Source: Congeria kusceri
Taxonomy: Eukaryota; Mollusca; Bivalvia; Myida; Dreissenidae
Length of the DNA: 64,000 bases
Reading direction: 5' to 3'
Assembly: GCA_027627225.1 (NCBI GenBank)
Contig: CM051029.1
Location: 26,658,548-26,722,547 of the forward strand
Below are positions 35,771 through 46,569 of the stretch, in pieces; position 1 is the first letter of the stretch; each line of letters begins with the position of its first letter. The notes beneath the pieces are model-generated. The model did not search any database. It worked only from the letters and a program-made list of their open reading frames with translations, and had not been told where the DNA came from. The position numbers and the translations under genes were made by a program.

Positions 35771-36026
35771 ACCACTGGCAGACATGCTTTTAATAAATAA
35801 TCCTAAGGCAAAAGAATGGCCAACTGCAGCATACAATGTTCTGATAATAAAAGTTTTTTTTACACTTATGGCAACTCCTATGGACTTATTTGTACAATCT
35901 TGATACATCGACTATCTCCGGAATGCTCCATAAGATAGATCTCGTGTCGATTGAGGAGCCATCTTGATGCACCCAACACGTGATTCGCCTGTGTTATAAG
36001 GCTATAAACGACGCCCGTTAACATAG
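35771..36026 (-). promoter_or_regulatory. possible promoter-like segment, weak
   Basis: The minus strand shows CACGTG (E-box) some 12 bp before CATCAAGATGGCTCC, a YY1-type CAAGATGGC start-site motif. The frame from that ATG closes after 16 codons, so no gene is supported. Sequence motifs only. Confidence 0.2.
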
Positions 36027-36224
36027 CACCACATTCTATGTCGAAACGATGATAAAAGAAGAAAAGTAGATGTATATTTTATATACATCTTGACCTATTA
36101 TCCAAAAGGCTTACTTTGCGAACATAATTTCAATAAATTTTATTCTGATATCGAAACTGATTCTAGTGTTTACAAACTGTCCAAACTGAAAGCGAAACTA
36201 GACTTACTAGTGAAACAGATTCTG
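36027..36224 (+). CDS. candidate internal exon of an unrecognised gene
   Basis: An open stretch of about 66 codons without Met, preceded by an AG (36025-36026). It has a protein-like composition, including DDKRRKVDVYF near its start, and a lysine/leucine-rich amphipathic end (LSKLKAKLDLLVKQIL). If spliced at the weak donor GTTAAA (36225), it joins in phase to the candidate exon at 37884. The proposed intron contains the TTAA-flanked element 36238-37830. Splice signals are weak and I do not recognise the protein; it may be chance. Confidence 0.2.
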
Positions 36225-36237
36225 AGTTAAATTTTAA

Positions 36238-37830
36238 GGTAGAAAGATCCTAATGACTTCGGAAATACTCGCGAAATATCGGTTAACTTCGGCCCATTCG
36301 CCACTAACCGTAAATCTAATCGATCTGATCAGAAACAGAAATAATTTTCGCGAAATAAAGATTACTTTTAGAATATGGAGTCATTTTCAATTAAATGTGT
36401 GAAATAAATGCTTATTTGTGTTTAAAGATGAAAGTAAAAATGTAGTTTGAAGAAAAACAAGGTACTCTGGCATGGGAAATACCTTCAAATGACATCATTG
36501 TTGGAAATTTCTGTTTACATTTAATCATGACATTTTCGCGATATGTCTGGTGTATTTCATTACACTAAAGTTAAAATAGTTATAAATAAACGTCCAAGGA
36601 GTATTGGTATTATTGAGCATAATTATTCGTATATAAAAACATATCTGCGTGAAGGAGATACGTGCTCCTTGCTGTGAAATAACATTCATTCACACCAAAA
36701 ACTTGGAAAAATAGACAGTGGAGATGGGTGTCAGGTGATCAAGTTTGGTGTTCTGTTGGATAATTTAAAATACTGTTCATTGTGTAAACTTTGGCCTGTT
36801 CCACTGAGGAATTTTGACGAGATCTACCGCTGTAAAAAACATATGAAAATTATGTATTGGCGAAATGATGAGAATGGTCTAAGAGACACCTTTTTATCCA
36901 AAAAACAGTGACATTTTACCAATAGTCACAAGCGTCAAGAAGAGTCTTGATGAAGTTATCACAAAGATTTGCCAGTTTTTTGAAGCTCTTGTTAACCCAA
37001 TGTAATGAAAATGTCAATTGAATTTTTTGAAACACACACTTATAAAAATTGTTTATTATTTTTCTGAATTTGGTAACCAAGGACATGTGAACATCAGCTA
37101 GTTACATTCGTATTTACAATGTTTACACAAAACACTATTCCTTTAACATTAATGCAAAAATAATTTAATATCGATACTGCTATTAGTTTATAATTAGAAG
37201 AGAAAACAATATTTTAACATAGAAGGAAAATATTTGCTTTTTTACTAGTCTTTTTTTTTTATAATTTTCATTTTTTTTTTGAATAACATAGGGTTGCTTT
37301 ACTCCAAATGTTATACCTTGAGATTTTTGTGGTGAACCTATGTCAATTTATACCCTTTTCCTCTTAGATACGGTTATATTATATTTTGGTATTACTGAAT
37401 TTGACATACTATGAAATAAAAGTTTTAAAAAATACTAAAATTGGTTTTAGGCGTATTTTTACTGTAATAAAATCTGTTGTTTTTTACCCATATGCTTAGC
37501 CAAATTTAATGTCATAAGTATTGTTGGTCAACTTTAGTACTTATGTTTGTTATACTTTTTCATAAGATACATCTTTAACGTATAAATTAAAGCTATTCTG
37601 AAATAAATAAAATACATTTTGACAATATGTCAGTCATTTTTGTACGTGTACCCCATCAACATTTTTGGTTGAAGTAGAAAAATGAGGGGTTATAACAAAA
37701 ATCGCATTTTTGTCAAAACGTGTGGTTAGATTTTGTTTATATTTCACAGTTAAGTCTCATAATAGATTTAATGATCAAAGATAATAAGAAAGTCAAGGTC
37801 TGAAAAAAGTCTGATTAGGGGCTTTCTACC
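36238..37830. mobile_element. 1593-bp TIR element flanked by TTAA
   Basis: TTAA (36234-36237) + GGTAGAAAGATCCTAAT ... ATTAGGGGCTTTCTACC + TTAA (37831-37834), a clean inverted end with a piggyBac-style TTAA duplication. No frame long enough for a transposase, so non-autonomous. The flanks are themselves a 12-bp AGTTAAATTTTA repeat. It is unlike the AGGGAC families in end sequence and has no evident tRNA-like core. Confidence 0.8.
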
Positions 37831-37883
37831 TTAAGTTAAATTTTAAGTTAAATTGTACTGATAAAACAAGGTTTTGGGGGAAG

Positions 37884-37970
37884 GATCAAATAAAGATAAT
37901 GAAAATATCTACACAATACGGACTGCCATTGCCTTTCACTACTGGCTTAGGAAAAGGCCTTATCTGTCAG
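37884..37970 (+). CDS. candidate exon of an unrecognised gene
   Basis: 29-codon-equivalent open segment (87 nt) ending at a good donor (CAG|GTAAAA). In one frame it reads SNKDNENIYTIRT then AIAFHYWLRKRPYLS, which looks protein-like. In that frame it continues in phase from 36224 and into the acceptor at 38436 (TTTTTACAG), giving GELNFARL and a stop. The upstream acceptor (GGGGGAAG) has no pyrimidine tract. Family unknown; a homology search would decide it. Confidence 0.25.
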
Positions 37971-38435
37971 GTAAAATAACATGTTTTAATAATTGATTTA
38001 TTATATTTTATAATTTAATGTACTTCATAAATTTTATGTTGTTAATGTTATTATCATAAAGTATAATGATATTCTTCAGTATATCCAGTTTGTTAATTTG
38101 TATACAATAATTAAATGGATGCAATTCAATGGTATTTCTATTATTATTATTATTATTATTATTATATTTTGATATCATTTAATTCATTGTATTTATTAAC
38201 ATTTATCTAATGTCCATGGTTTCTTATTAGTAATTTACCATAAGTTAATCTGTTTATAGTGTTTTTGCAGCATAAATATTTTTACATAAGCTATGAATAG
38301 TTGGCATATTTCTTGTTAACTAGTACAACTAATTTAAGTCGAAATAGCATTATACTTTTAGTTTACGTTTACCTTTACATCGCATGCTTAATTACAAAAT
38401 GTTGCTTAATTTAGTCACAGGTCTCATTTTTACAG

Positions 38436-38461
38436 GTGAACTGAATTTTGCACGTCTGTGA
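38436..38461 (+). CDS. candidate terminal coding exon of the same unrecognised gene
   Basis: Preceded by CTCATTTTTACAG, a convincing acceptor. It continues the frame of 37884-37970 for eight residues (GELNFARL) to TGA at 38459-38461. An AATAAA at about 38960 could serve as polyadenylation signal. An alternative acceptor at 38420 keeps the same frame. Confidence 0.2.
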
Positions 38462-38479
38462 TTAATATGGTCATCTCCC

Positions 38480-38643
38480 GAAGAATACCAAACCTGGCTG
38501 TGACTGGTACCCCTCCCTACGAAGAATACCAAACCTGGCTGTGACTGGTACCCCTCCCTACGAAGAATACCAAACCTGGCTGTGACTGGTACCCCTCCCT
38601 ACGAAGAATACCAAACCTGGCTGTGACTGGTACCCCTCCCTAC
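38480..38643. repeat. 41-bp tandem repeat, 4 identical copies
   Basis: GAAGAATACCAAACCTGGCT + GTGACTGGTACCCCTCCCTAC starts at 38480, 38521, 38562 and 38603 with no difference between copies, implying very recent expansion or an assembly artefact. A frame entering the first unit from ATG at 38467 runs 24 codons before TGA. Confidence 0.95.
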
Positions 38644-39243
38644 AAGAGCTCAATGAGAACTTTCAGTTTAGAAACTTGACTAGAGTGTAAATAATCTGGC
38701 ACACCAACCAAATCTTATCCAAGGATATAATGAAAGATTGCCAGTTTTATATAAAAATGACAATGATACTACGATAAAGTGTTAATTGAAATGAAAGGAA
38801 CATAGGTTGATTTTACCATCATGTACTGTGACAATTTTAAGCTGTTTTCAGCTTCTGTGTCCTGAACTTGCAATACCTTAATGATGTATTTGAAACACAT
38901 ATATTTTATAACTGGTTATACATTTATATAGCTTTGAATAATGCTTTGATATATTTCCCTAATAAAATGTATATTATAATATTAAAAATATTTATTTTTA
39001 TATATTAATTATAATATATGATGTTAATGCAAACGTCATTATAACAAATGTGATAGAGGGAAATTAGAATATTTTCAAAACACATAATAACTTACAAACT
39101 TGAGAAGTGATGTTAAAGAAATGCAGATATTGAACTGTGAGAATATGACAATGTTGAAATGTATGGACGCATCCAGTAGCTACATTTTGAAATTAATGAA
39201 ATCAGAAAACTAGCATTATTTCTACAAGCAAGTAAACAACCCA
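38644..39243. other. no feature recognised
   Basis: AT-rich; contains an AATAAA at about 38960 that could be a poly(A) signal for a plus-strand transcript. Confidence 0.35.
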
Positions 39244-40050
39244 GACAGGACCAGGGTTGGCATGAAACACCCGCCCCCGGGTTTTCCCGGCGGGTTTTAC
39301 TGGTTTTTCCCGTCCCGGTCAATACTCTGAAAATGGGCAATACTGGGCAATACTATTTTTTCTTGAGTTAATATAAAGTTTTAATTGTTTTTATCAACCT
39401 AAATGCTCAGTTAACTTATGTCATAAAGAGAATGACTTGTTTAGTTTTGCAGATCCAATATATGCTTATATAGTTACAGTACTTTTTAAGTGCCGGCACA
39501 TATCCACTGGTTCATTCATTCAAGTTTTGATGGCAACGCTTATCATGAAATGTATTCTCTGTTGTTTGTGAAATGATTCCGCCTGATAATGAAATGTGTA
39601 GACATGTCAACACTTATTCATCCTTCTTTATTACTTGCATTGAACTGCTCTTTTTTGTTAACAATAAAACATAGGGAGGCCTTCTCTGGACAATAATGCC
39701 AGCCTGGTGAATATTATTATCTGGTAATGGGTAATACTGGAGATAACTGGACAAATCACTTTTATCTTCTATTTTCATTATTTGCTTTCAATTTTTTTTT
39801 TCACTTTAAAAGCAGGATTAATAATGATGAAACAAAGATTAATTATTATTTGTATGGTTACTGAACTGAATAATACTGATCAACAATTAACAGCAGGAAT
39901 CAGTCACTTAAGATGACAATCAATGCATGTTTCCACGGCCTTTGTCTGGCCCCTCATTAAGATAGATGTAATGTTTATTCAAGGGTTCCAGTTTAATTGT
40001 TTGTTGAGCACTTGAATCTGTCAATTCAATCAATGTTTGTGTTTGTTTAA

Positions 40051-40550
40051 AGGGACTATGTCATCGAAAAGGGCCCCAAGGGGGCAATTTCTTTAAAAAA
40101 TACGAAATTCAGATATTAATACTGACATATAATAATGGTTAAAACAGGGTATATATTATGAAACAAGAGTGCACACATTCTGAGATAAAAATCAATTTAT
40201 AATATGGGTTGTGTTTGTTTGGCCCTTTTCCTGGTTACATTTTGACGTCAGAATGGTGAGCATTTTGTATAACCGTAGTTTACAAACGACTCCTTACCAA
40301 GCATGATAGCGCAGTTGGTTAAAGCGCTGTCTATTGTCATTTCTTCATATGGCTCCTAAGTCGTGAGTTCGATACCCGCTTGGGGTTTTAATTTTTTCAG
40401 GCTTTATTGCTAATTATTTTTATCAAATATCTTATTGTATATTATATTATTTTTATTTATTTAATGCACATGTCTTAGTAAAACGCATTTCTGTCAAATA
40501 ATATAATTTATTGTGCAATAGGAAGCCAATTTTTCGTTGACATAGTCCCT
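40051..40550 (+). mobile_element. TTAA-type TIR element with tRNA-like core (family B, best copy)
   Basis: Exactly 500 bp between TTAA tetramers (40047-40050, 40551-40554). Left AGGGACTATGTCATCGAAAA, right TTTTCGTTGACATAGTCCCT. The tRNA-like core is at 40301-40382. The same family appears at 22811 (reversed) and 26078. Confidence 0.92.
40301..40382 (+). tRNA. tRNA-like core with extended anticodon region inside a MITE
   Basis: GCATGATAGCGCAGTTGG gives an excellent box A, and the D-arm GCGCAGTTGGTTAAAGCGC pairs. GAGTTCGATACC is a good box B / T-loop. The D-arm to T-arm distance is about 15 nt longer than in an ordinary tRNA, as if it had an intron-like or long variable insert. The acceptor ends pair poorly. 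Probably pol III promoter cargo and not a decoding tRNA. Confidence 0.6.
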
Positions 40551-40931
40551 TTAAGAGTGTATACATATTGTGGGTGGGTCATAATGATATAACAATATTG
40601 TGTCATTAATTTAATGTACAGTATGGGGTTGCAAGAGGGTATTGTTGCAACATGACATCAACTTAAATATTTTATAACATAAAATATGTTAGAATTGTCA
40701 AGTTCCTCTTAAGCATTTCCTCTTTTTCTGTAATTTACAGTATATAATGGTTAATATACATGTGTTTACATGTAGAAACTCATATTATTATGCAATGTAA
40801 ACATAATTGTTACCCCAGTATTACCCACTATTCCCCAGTAAAACCCTGTAAAACCCGTTTTTTCCCAGTATTACCCGCCTGGGCCGGTCAATACTATAAA
40901 ACCCGGGTTTTATGCCAACCCTGGACAGGAC

Positions 40932-42204
40932 ATCTCCTTCATATGTAGTTACTCAGTTATATCTAGCCAGTAGAAACACATTAAATATGCCTTTATTAAC
41001 AAGATTACCAATTATACTGTATTTAGTAATGTATCTGCTATGATGAACTTTGAAGGAAGCAGTATACATCTATACAGTGTAATGAAATGGTGATGAAGTA
41101 TGTTGTAATTGTTTTTAACAAAATTATAACCATTTAATGTTTATTTTCTCCTCAAATCAAACATGAAAATGACATTTACACAAAATATTAAATATAATAA
41201 TCTGTACTCATCTAGTTTTTAACTATATTTTTTATGCATTTATATGTGCAGTGCTTATAAACAAAATGAAGTACTGTGATTATTTTGTTTTGCGGTGCGA
41301 TGTTTAAATTAATTCCCAAACTGGATAGACATAATTACTGTCAGATGAATAAATGGTCAGTGAGGATAAATTATTTTATTGATCTTACGGTAGATATTTT
41401 TTCAGTATTTTCTTGCGTTACAAAGTTGTTTTGTGAAAAAAAATTTCAGTTTAAACAAAAAATATGAGTATAATAAAAATATTATTTTCTAGTGCTTTTG
41501 AAGTTGGCTTATTGAGAACAAGTGGATCAAAATGACGAAAGGAACATTATTTGCTTGAGTCAGAAATGAGAAAATTGCAATTTGCTTGCATCAAAAAGCA
41601 GGATTCGGCATCAACTGAAATCCCTATCCAAGACTGGGTGTCCATAAAAGTATTAAAGTGAGTGGCTTTCTTATATTACATTTGATTAATATTTTCAGGA
41701 GCGTGTTGTTAATATTGATACAATCCGGAACCAGGGGTAGTGATTTTATTTAAAAACTTACCTTGTCTTCTTGCATTTGTTGATTGCTACTGAAACAACT
41801 TACAACTGGACTTCTTTTAGCCCTGGTGTAATTTATAACAGCATTTATTTTCATATATATCCATTGTGAGTATCCATATCCCCAAGCTCCTGTTATTGTC
41901 CGGCTCTATCCATACAATAATTCAAGTGAACTCGTTCGATTTTTATTGTTTTGTTTTAGAAGCATTTTTATAATGTCACGAGTCACCACTCATTTCTGCA
42001 CTTTAGTATCTTGTGAATAGTTGTAATACATTGTTTTTACTGTACTTACGAAACAGATTAGGTTCTTAGCATTATAACCCATGTTTTTCATATTCATTTT
42101 AGTCACAGGTTGCCTTACATTGCTCATTTTTATCGTTTAACATTTTGTTGTTAAAATTGCAAAGTTCATTGTCCGCTATATTGCTTCCTGTGTTGCCTAG
42201 GAAC
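40932..42204. other. AT-rich; one candidate exon only
   Basis: Apart from the open segment at 41542-41657 (separate entry), no repeat or gene recognised. Confidence 0.35.
41542..41657 (+). CDS. candidate exon of an unrecognised gene
   Basis: After AAAG, a 38-codon frame reads EHYLLESEMRKLQFACIKK then QDSASTEIPIQDWVSIKVL, followed by a strong donor AA|GTGAGT. The composition is protein-like and differs from its AT-rich surroundings. A short downstream candidate (TTTTCAG at about 41700) would extend it in phase by 18 residues to a stop. Not in phase with the 37884 exon directly. Family not recognised. Confidence 0.25.
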
Positions 42205-42867
42205 TGTAGAATATCGTACCAAATTCATGGTCGACCGACCAATATCTGTGGTCGTACCCGTTCGGTCGACAATGCTTTGGGTCGATCCGAGACATATTGG
42301 TGGTCGTGAGCATTCGTTCAACCGTGTTTTGGTCTTTCGACCTTGTTCTGGGTCGACCGAAAGCTCTTAGTATATAAGGGCCGATTTTTTGGTCAGAATC
42401 AGTCTGCAACATTGTCATCTTAAGAGCAATTCCTTCGAATTTCGAAGTAAATAAATTTCATACGTTTAAAGTTACAAAACTTAACTTATACAGTATAGAA
42501 TAACATTAATTATAAGAAGTATTTATTGAGTTTAAGAAATAATAATACTTTATAAGGTGAGTTGCAGTGTTTATTTAACAACTTAACTTATTTTGATGTT
42601 TACAACATTGCATTTTAAAACTTGTTTCGACGCATTTGTGCCATTATTATTAGAATATTACTAGAACTAGTACGACTTCGAAGGTTGACAATTTGTTTCA
42701 TGATAACTCATTTGGCATTTATTGAACGTTGTATCTGAATAAATCTACGAACATTGGAAAATCGTCTGTTTATTATGGGAGGTTACACTACACCAAACTA
42801 GTAGTATAACAGCAGCTGGAATTACAGCTCGGAACGCAACAATATCATTAATCAACTCCAAAAATGT
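42205..42867 (+). promoter_or_regulatory. TATA-box core promoter with downstream exon-like segment (possible solo LTR)
   Basis: TATATAAGG at 42371 is followed 30 bp later by an initiator-like TCAGTC (A at 42401), textbook core-promoter spacing. Upstream is a cluster of GGTCGACCGA palindromes. An AATAAA (about 42450) and splice-donor-like AAGGTGAGT (about 42555) and AATGTAAGT (about 42865) follow. TGTAG (42205) and CTACA (42788-42792) could be LTR ends, but no matching target duplication or primer site is seen, so LTR and cellular promoter remain open. Confidence 0.45.
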
Positions 42868-44302
42868 AAGTCATATGAGCTAATTTTCTATACACAATTT
42901 CATGCCTAAGTGGCAGGTTCATTTTACATTTAAAATGTGGAGGACGGTTCATAGATAGGTATGGATACAACTTTAATATTACAGATTCATCTATCAGTAT
43001 ATTTGACAAAAGCAAAATTGGGTAGTGTAGCCTTCATTTAAGAAAAATTAAGAAAGCAAAATAACAAACCTTCTGCATAAACTGGAAACATCTTTACCTG
43101 TGGACTAGTTACATTACGATCAAGGTGTTTAGTGAATTGTCAAAAGCACCATAACTATGAAACACTAGTATGTATATTTCAGTGTTCCACAACTCAGCAT
43201 ATTTCCAAATTCCAGTTGGCTTCAAACTGAACCGAACATAACATTATTCCACAACTGAACTGTTATTTGGGTTATTATTAACTCCGATCACGTTATTTAT
43301 AATAATTCCCAATAATTTTTAACATTTTCGTGTGCATTTGTTGATCAGAATTTCAATACTGTAGCTTAAGGGCCCAGCCATTTTTTATGATTATGTGATT
43401 GAAAGTAGTACAAAATGTCGCATGATGTACCAGAGGCGATTTATTTTTAGAATCGCCTGTGTACCCAGAGTGTTATTTGTATTGACTTTACTGTACAATT
43501 TTACTGTAGTGTAGCCTTCCCTGTACACCATTTTATTTTTATATTTTTCAAAGAAACAATTAACCGTCAACATGCCAAACGACTGCTATTCAATAACAAA
43601 TGCATTCTTAGTTATAAAACCTTTTTCTTTATCGAGTGACAATACATAGTTTACCTCAAATATTCTCAGAAGTTTTCGTATAAATTTCTTCTATGTGGCC
43701 AGTCTGTCAAAATCCGAAAGTCGGCTTCTTCATATTCACGCATTCAAATTCAAGTTGATCTTTTGAAAGAAAATACAGTTATGTAGATCGTTAACAAACG
43801 ACCATTGACCGTGTTTATATTTTGTTTTATGACAGTGTCAAAAGTTTCTTTTGTTAATGTTTGTTGTTGTTAAAATTTCGGCGACACTTCACTAATACAC
43901 TGAATGTAGGTTACATTGCACAATTTTTTTATGATATTCCCCAGCTAGCGAAGTATATGAATTGTCCAGTTATTTTGAAATAATAGGCCTCTGAACAAAA
44001 GCTAATTATATATCTCAACATTATCTAAACAATGTGTTATCAATGAATGAGGCGTTATGTCTATCCAATTAGTTATATGTGAAACTGTACAATAACAAAT
44101 GCTGTACAATTAAAGAAATCTATCTCTTCTTTTTTTGTCAATTCAATTGTAAGCAAATACACAAACATCATAATGATGTCAGTATAATTCTATTTATCCT
44201 TGTATGACTCATCAAATATAGTCTTGACATATTCTTAAGTTTGGTAATTACTCCATGGTTGTGAAGCCTGTGGTTCATGTGTCTACTGTAATGTTATATA
44301 TG
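42868..44302. other. no gene recognised
   Basis: AT-rich. Open frames such as 43391-43573 (minus) show no domain. Confidence 0.35.
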
Positions 44303-44569
44303 TGACATGGCATGGGAAAACCGGGCTTAATGCATGTGCGTAAAGTGTTGTCTTGGATTAGCCTGTGCAGTCCGCACAGGCTAATCCAGGATGGCACTTT
44401 CCGCTTTTATGGTATTTTCTGTTTCAAGGAGGTCTCTTCTAAACACAAATCCACTGTAGGCGGAAAAAAAAAAAGTGCCGTCCCGGATTAGCTTGTGCGG
44501 ACTGCACAGGCTAATCGGGGACGACACTTTAAGCACATGCATTAAGGCTGGTTTTCCCACGACGCGCCT
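44303..44569. mobile_element. double-hairpin foldback MITE (copy 4, inverted spacer)
   Basis: Ends CATGGGAAAACCGG...TTTTCCCACGACGCGCC. The central spacer is in the opposite orientation to copy 2 (GGTATTTTCTGTTTCAAGG on the plus strand). Both palindromes present. An A-run expands the middle. Confidence 0.9.
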
Positions 44570-44942
44570 CATGTATTGCATTCTTTGAGAGTGATAGTGC
44601 ATTTTTATTATACCGAAACAACGATTTTGTTAAAGAAATACATTTTAAGTCAAACTGTGTTGCAATTTTAAAAGTCAGATGTCGTCTGGATAAACTGTGA
44701 ATGCGTTTTTGTAACACAGAGTAACTTACTGCTTCATAAGCGCCTATTAAATCCGATCACTCTGTCTAGATGTCCAGGATGTCATAGCAGGTGATATTCC
44801 TATATGATATTTCCAATTATTGACTGTTCCGTTTTAATATGAACAAAGAAGGAAAACAGAAGGTTGAGGTATAATAATTACTGATATGTGTTCACAAATG
44901 TCTGGGTATGGTTTCATTTAACCATGTATTATCAGGTGAGCT
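44570..44942. other. no feature recognised
   Basis: Ordinary AT-rich sequence. Confidence 0.35.
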
Positions 44943-45017
44943 GAAAATGTTCTAGTGTCGGGGCATTTTTTTAGGGTAGGTAGGGTAACATGAAACAAAT
45001 CATTTTTTTACGCCAAA
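44943..45017. mobile_element. end fragment of the 'TTTCAGGTTAC' TIR element
   Basis: AAAATGTTCTAGTGTCGGGGC, TAGGGTAGGTAGGGTAACATG and AAACAAATCATTTTTTTACG match the right end of 13194-13527. Confidence 0.75.
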
Positions 45018-45516
45018 GTAAAGATGATCCAATATCAGCTGATTAACATGGCTATTTTATTGTTGTTGTTTAATTTTTTTTAGACTTTCAATGAATTCTT
45101 CAAATGTTGACAAAAGCAGTTTGTTGCAATTAATTACAGAATTCACTAATAATGAATATCATTTCTCTTCTGTTTCACATGGCAATACTTCTTCTGTTGC
45201 TATTTAAATCGGGTTATATTTGAACAATTAAAAAACACACAAAAATACTTGTTGACAAAAAGACTCTCTCAATTATTGTTCTTGGACTTTATTACTCCAA
45301 TAAGCTACAATGTAGTTAATACACGAGTCATGAAAAAACATAATACATTAAATTCAACTGTATCACAGTGCTACAATAACAAAGACACAAAAAGAATGCA
45401 TGCCAATACACAAAAAATATATGAAAAACATTTCAGTAAATAATCATACTTGCAAACACAGAATTTTCAAATTCATTGAGTTTACCATATCCATTGAACA
45501 ACACTGTAAGTTTACA
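45018..45516. other. no feature recognised
   Basis: AT-rich; a 64-codon frame at 45249-45443 has no recognised domain. Confidence 0.35.
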
Positions 45517-45518
45517 TA

Positions 45519-46391
45519 CTGTGGATTCATTTATTTTCGTTGACATTAAATTTCGTGGATTCGTAAAATCGGGCATATTCGTTGGATCTTAAATTTGTGG
45601 ATTTCGATTTTTTGTCAAAAACCTACAAAGAAATACTGTATCTATGCGTTTTTGTTTATTCTAACAACCCTTGCGCTCAGTTGACATCCTCTAAAACAAC
45701 AACCTGTCAATTACTCGCATTGTCCGTATCTTATCGTCTCAATCTCGCGATAACGTGGTCCCTAGTGTTACAACATAGGTGCAATATACCAGTATTGCAA
45801 TAAACACGTTGTCCCTAGTGTTACAACATAGGTGCAATATACCAGTATTGCAATAAACACGTGGTCCCTAGTGTTACAACATAGGTGCAATATACCAGTA
45901 TTGCAATAAACAGTCCAATTAATAATGGTACCCATAGTGTCTTGTATAATTGTAATAAAACAGTGGGTCCTATTAATGGCAGTTTGACACTAAGCCAGTT
46001 AAGCGCTTGACAATTAACGAGTGACAAACTGCGAATATCGATTCGTGCATGACAATTGAGCAATCTGTACCTTTCAATTATTCTGACAGTATTATCTGTA
46101 CTTTCAAGAAAGAAACAGCATACAATTATTTATTTTTTCAAACATAGTTAAAGTATAATTTAACATCGTGTCAGTATCACAGTAAATATTTATCAAGGGA
46201 GGTAACACAATCACCCTACCATGGGTCAAAAGTAAAAAGTAAAAAAGTCTGATGTCACAGTAGTGCAGATACTAATAACTTTGGATATAAGACTTCGGAC
46301 ATAAACGTTCGTCGTACATTTGAATTCGTGGTTGAGCTGACCCACGAAAATCCACGAAAATTAGTGTTCGACGAATAATAATCGTTTACAG
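45519..46391. mobile_element. TA-flanked TIR element carrying a 53-bp tandem array
   Basis: TA (45517-45518) + CTGTGGATTCATTTATTTTCG ... CGACGAATAATAATCGTTTACAG + TA (46392-46393): imperfect inverted ends with a TA duplication, Tc1/mariner-style. Subterminal CGTGGATTCGTAAAATC and TCCACGAAAATTAG are also inverted. 873 bp, no transposase. Confidence 0.7.
45752..45912. repeat. 53-bp tandem repeat (3 copies) inside the TIR element
   Basis: CCCTAGTGTTACAACATAGG starts at 45760, 45813 and 45866. Each unit also carries TGCAATATACCAGTATTGCA, itself a near-palindrome (TGCAATA/TATTGCA). Confidence 0.95.
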
Positions 46392-46569
46392 TATTACACA
46401 CTATTTAAATTTATTATGTTTTGTACAATATACTTGCTGATGCATGTATACTAGTTAAACAAGTATGATCAGTATTCATGATTAAGTAACAAAAAGTGTC
46501 TATAACATACTATTTTTAAGTTTTGATTTATTGTTAAACAAACTTTACAAAAATGCACAATAAAATGCA

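Larger units (their letters stand above)
39252..40923. mobile_element. non-autonomous hAT-type element with perfect 8-bp target duplication
   Basis: 1672 bp. The TIR CAGGGTTGGCATG is inverted as ATGCCAACCCTG, and GACAGGAC flanks both ends (39244-39251 and 40924-40931). An 8-bp duplication with CAGGG-type ends is diagnostic of the hAT superfamily. Subterminal zones hold repeated 'GGGCAATACTGGG' / 'CCCAGTATTACCC' motifs. No transposase frame. A TTAA-type element with tRNA-like core is nested at 40051-40550. Confidence 0.92.

Noticed and set aside
35880..35975. Minus-strand ATG following a CAAGATGGC motif as a gene start
   Set aside because: The frame ends after 16 codons and no good donor follows in phase.
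3745..40382. tRNA-like cores as genuine tRNA genes
   Set aside because: They occur at fixed positions inside TIR elements, have imperfect acceptor and anticodon stems, and one has a decayed box B. I keep them as tRNA-like features only.
42191..42841. Alternative solo-LTR borders TGTTGC...GCAACA
   Set aside because: The 6-bp inverted ends match, but the flanking 5-bp sequences differ and no primer-binding site or polypurine tract is visible. The borders given in the features (TGTAG...CTACA) are no better proven.
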